Assembly: GCF_950023065.1 (NCBI RefSeq)
Contig: NC_088679.1
Coordinates: forward strand, 62,992,001-63,056,000
Source: Planococcus citri
Lineage: Eukaryota > Arthropoda > Insecta > Hemiptera > Pseudococcidae
Length of the DNA stretch: 64,000 bases
Reading direction: 5' to 3'
In this document: positions 61,921 to 64,000 of the stretch, piece after piece
Layout: every line of letters starts with the position of its first letter
Position numbering within the stretch: the stretch's first letter is position 1
Translations under genes and position numbers: made by a program
The notes under the pieces: generated by a model
What the model saw: only the letters and a program-made list of their open reading frames with translations
The model's database searches: none
Told to the model about the DNA's origin: nothing

Positions 61921-62633
61921 ACCAAAGAAATCGCGCGATTTTAAAAAAGAGAATAGTCTAAAATCCTGCAACCAAAATTTCAGCCACCCAAGATGATTAT
62001 TAAATTTTGGCGAATTTTTGAAAATTCAAAATTGACCATTTTGGGCAATTCAGGAACTTTTTTTTTTTTTTTTGAAAAAAATGACGTGGGCAAAATATGT
62101 ATAACCTGGCAAGACTTCTAGGGACGAAACTATATAGAAGTTCTTTGGAAGGGTGAAGGGGAGAGGGTTCGACTGAAAATTTGCCGACCAATGAAGGGGA
62201 AAAAATAGCAATTTTGCCGATTGATATCATATTCATATGGCTTATAAAATTTTTCATTTTCTGTTTTGGACTTTTAGGAGCACAAATGCGAATTTTTCAA
62301 TCTTACAACAAGAAACAAATTGGCTCGAGCGAAGCAAGGGCGAAAACTTCTGAAAATTTATATTTTGAGAGAACTAAAAACTATGTTTTCTTATGCGAAG
62401 AGTTCATTTTTTGACTTTTCAGAAGAATTCTGATGCACAAAATCAAAATTTTTGAAGAAAATAATTTTTTTTTATGTTTTCAATTTCCAGGAACTTTACC
62501 ACGAATAAATTTTGAGTTGCAAAGAGGCGTTGGGAGCTGAAGTTTTCAGTGATTTTTTTTTCAATAAAAATCAACAACTTTGAGACAGTAAGAGCAAAAT
62601 CTTCACATGTACATACTTAAACTTCCAAGAAGA
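61921..62633. other. AT-rich DNA with a CTCGAGCGAAGCAAGGGC core
   Basis: The core lies at about 62324-62341, followed by GAAAACTTCTGAAAATTT and a TTTTGAGA context like the 48.5 kb units. Nothing else is assigned. Confidence 0.5.
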
Positions 62634-63058
62634 GAATTGAGGAACTGAAAATCAAAACGCCGTAAGTCCATTTTGTAAAATTTTCAGAAATGAGGAAAAA
62701 CTGGGGGGGGGGTTGGGGGGGAGTCGAAGGGGGTCAAATGTGGTATCAGAGGAAAGAGGAAGTCAGCATGACCTCAAAACATGAAAGTGCCCAAATTTTT
62801 GAGAACCGGGGGGAACGTGGGGAGGGGGAGAAAAATTTATACTGTGTTTTGATCTGAAAAAAGACAGTTACTTAGTGTAGTTACTGCGTTTTGACGCAAA
62901 TCTCAACTTAAACTCGGATTTTCGAGGTGAAGCAAGGCAGATGGATTTACGACGATGATTTCAATCGATTCCCCGTTGAATTTTACATAGGAAAACATTC
63001 TTATCTCATTTTTCATAAAGATGGACTTACGGCGTTTTGATTTGCAGCTCCTCAATTG
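62634..63058. mobile_element. Short inverted-repeat element with CGCCGTAAGTCC ends
   Basis: About 40-bp inverted ends: AATTGAGGAACTGAAAATC and AAAACGCCGTAAGTCCAT on the left, and their inverted counterpart at 63020-63058 with few changes. About 425 bp. The interior holds poly-G runs near 62702-62720 and a further GGATTTACGACG word. No coding capacity. The CGTAAGTCC word is shared with the element at 29953. Confidence 0.78.
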
Positions 63059-63640
63059 TTCAATAAAATTGAGCCTTGTTTTGCTCAAAATATCTCAAAA
63101 ATAAAACCTCGTATAAACCAAATAAATTACAATCCATGATGCTCCACAAATTCGTTTCTATTTATTTTTCTCACAGAACTCTCGAATTTTCCAAAAAATA
63201 TAATTTTTTTACAATGAGAAAAATGTTGAAGAAAATTTTAAATTTTCTATTGAAAAAAAAAATAAAATAAAAACATTTCGAACTTTTCTCCATTAAAAAA
63301 AAATATTTTTTTTTTAAAAAAAAACTCAAGGTTCTACGTAAAATGAACAAAAAACTAACTTTATAGAGCAAAAAAATTTCCCATCCACAGAATAAAATAC
63401 CTAATTAGGTTTTTTCGAGGAAAACAAAAATTAGAAAGGTTAACTGGATAGCACGAGTTTTTATTGCAATTTTATTCGCAAGCTAATCTGCATAAACTGA
63501 AAACATTACGTAAGTACATATTTTGAAGAAACAGAGTGTCTGACAAATTCGCAATTTTTTCTTCTCTTTAATTCCTCGTCTTGTTTGGGAACACCCTGAG
63601 AACGCATCTCACACACTGCCATTGAAAGTATTAATACGAT
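63059..63640. other. AT-rich intronic DNA, nothing assigned
   Basis: Dominated by A and T homopolymers around 63200-63320. No gene or repeat boundary is visible. Confidence 0.4.
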
Positions 63641-63793
63641 TATTACCTTATAGTTATGTTTTCGTAGACTTTTTCCAATATTTTCATCGAAGGGTTTTCC
63701 AAGATTAAGAATGGATAATCCCCAAGATTCGAGTTTGATGTCAAGATAAAAACTGGTACTCACCTGAAACAAAAATAAAATCAAAAAATTAAT
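63641..63793 (-). other. Recursive splice site D (zero-length exon)
   Basis: On the minus strand a TTAAT branch-like motif (branch A about 63789) precedes a T-rich tract and TTTGTTTCAG ending at 63764, joined directly to GTGAGTAC from 63763. The nearest plausible downstream 5' splice site is AAG followed by GTAATA at 63646, 117 nt away and weaker than at the other three sites, so the RS-exon here is less certain. For a leftward transcript this is the first site met in the window. A 127-codon open frame on the same strand spans the site but also crosses the splice signals, so I treat that frame as chance. Confidence 0.77.
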
Positions 63794-64000
63794 ATTTCTG
63801 AAGTAGGTCAGTGTAAGTACATACCTAATACGTAAATTAATTGAAAAAATGGACACATTAAAAAAAAATATGTTAAGAGGAGATCGCACAAGTTCACATG
63901 AAAAATTAATGTATCAATAAGATGCAGTTTAAATAAAGACATTATAGCGAACGTTTCAGAAGCAAGCGGAGGAGGAAGAGGGGGGAGTACAGTACTGAAA
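63794..64000. other. Intronic DNA at the window edge
   Basis: Short AT-rich stretch upstream, in transcript sense, of recursive splice site D. It ends in a purine-rich GAGGAGGAAGAGGGGGGAG patch. Confidence 0.3.

Noticed and set aside
63506..63889. 127-codon minus-strand open frame over recursive splice site D
   Set aside because: It runs through the branch point, pyrimidine tract and both splice sites, so it cannot be a normal exon. It has no recognisable domain.
1..64000. CRISPR arrays, operons, rRNA genes, bacterial promoters
   Set aside because: I saw no regularly spaced identical repeats with unique spacers, no dense coding and no rRNA-like sequence. The features fit a eukaryotic intron.

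Overview
The window looks like non-coding DNA from an animal, most likely an insect. It is AT-rich, long reading frames are absent, transposon debris and homopolymer runs abound, and splice signals use a CTAAT/TTAAT-type branch point. Words such as TACTCGTA and TAGGTACC recur. I suspect a hemipteran, but the sequence alone does not prove it. There are no bacterial operons, rRNAs, intact tRNAs, CRISPR arrays or credible protein-coding exons.

The main result is a set of four zero-length exons on the minus strand, at 63763/63764, 43537/43538, 17049/17050 and 4030/4031. Each has a branch-point-like motif, a pyrimidine tract and a 3' splice site ending in AG, joined directly to a perfect 5' splice site, GTGAGTAC. 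This is the form of a recursive splice site (ratchet point). Three of the four have a second good 5' splice site 55, 56 and 58 nt further on, and the fourth has a weaker one 117 nt on. This matches the cryptic recursive-splicing exon known from fly ratchet points. I infer that the whole window lies inside one intron longer than 60 kb of a minus-strand gene that cannot be named from here, removed stepwise in segments of about 20.2, 26.5 and 13.0 kb.

At larger scale two kinds of DNA alternate about every 5 kb. CpG-containing blocks with few repeats lie near 0.9-3.2, 6.5-9.5, 12.7-14.6, 17.4-19.4, 22.9-24.8, 26.6-28.3, 31.2-33.2, 35.8-37.8, 41.1-43.2, 45.5-47.3, 49.8-52.0, 52.8-53.5, 55.4-57.4 and 60.3-61.9 kb. 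They could be cis-regulatory DNA. Between them lie CpG-poor, A/T-homopolymer-rich blocks that hold essentially all recognisable repeats.

The repeats are mostly non-autonomous DNA transposons and foldback elements. One family of long foldback elements has three copies (33.9-35.8, 53.7-55.2, 57.9-59.7 kb) plus a fragment at 3.55 kb, and carries palindromic YY1/Pho-like motifs. A second foldback type lies at 43.9-45.3 kb and a palindromic element at 38.4-39.0 kb. A hAT-type element at 20880-21663 has a perfect 8-bp target duplication. Short inverted-repeat elements lie at 11.6, 30.0 and 62.6 kb, and a CAGGGTG-ended element at 48.1-49.2 kb. A repeat at 28.66 kb is interrupted by about 2.3 kb of nested insertion that includes a small coding-like segment. 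Several degenerate tandem arrays fill much of the rest.
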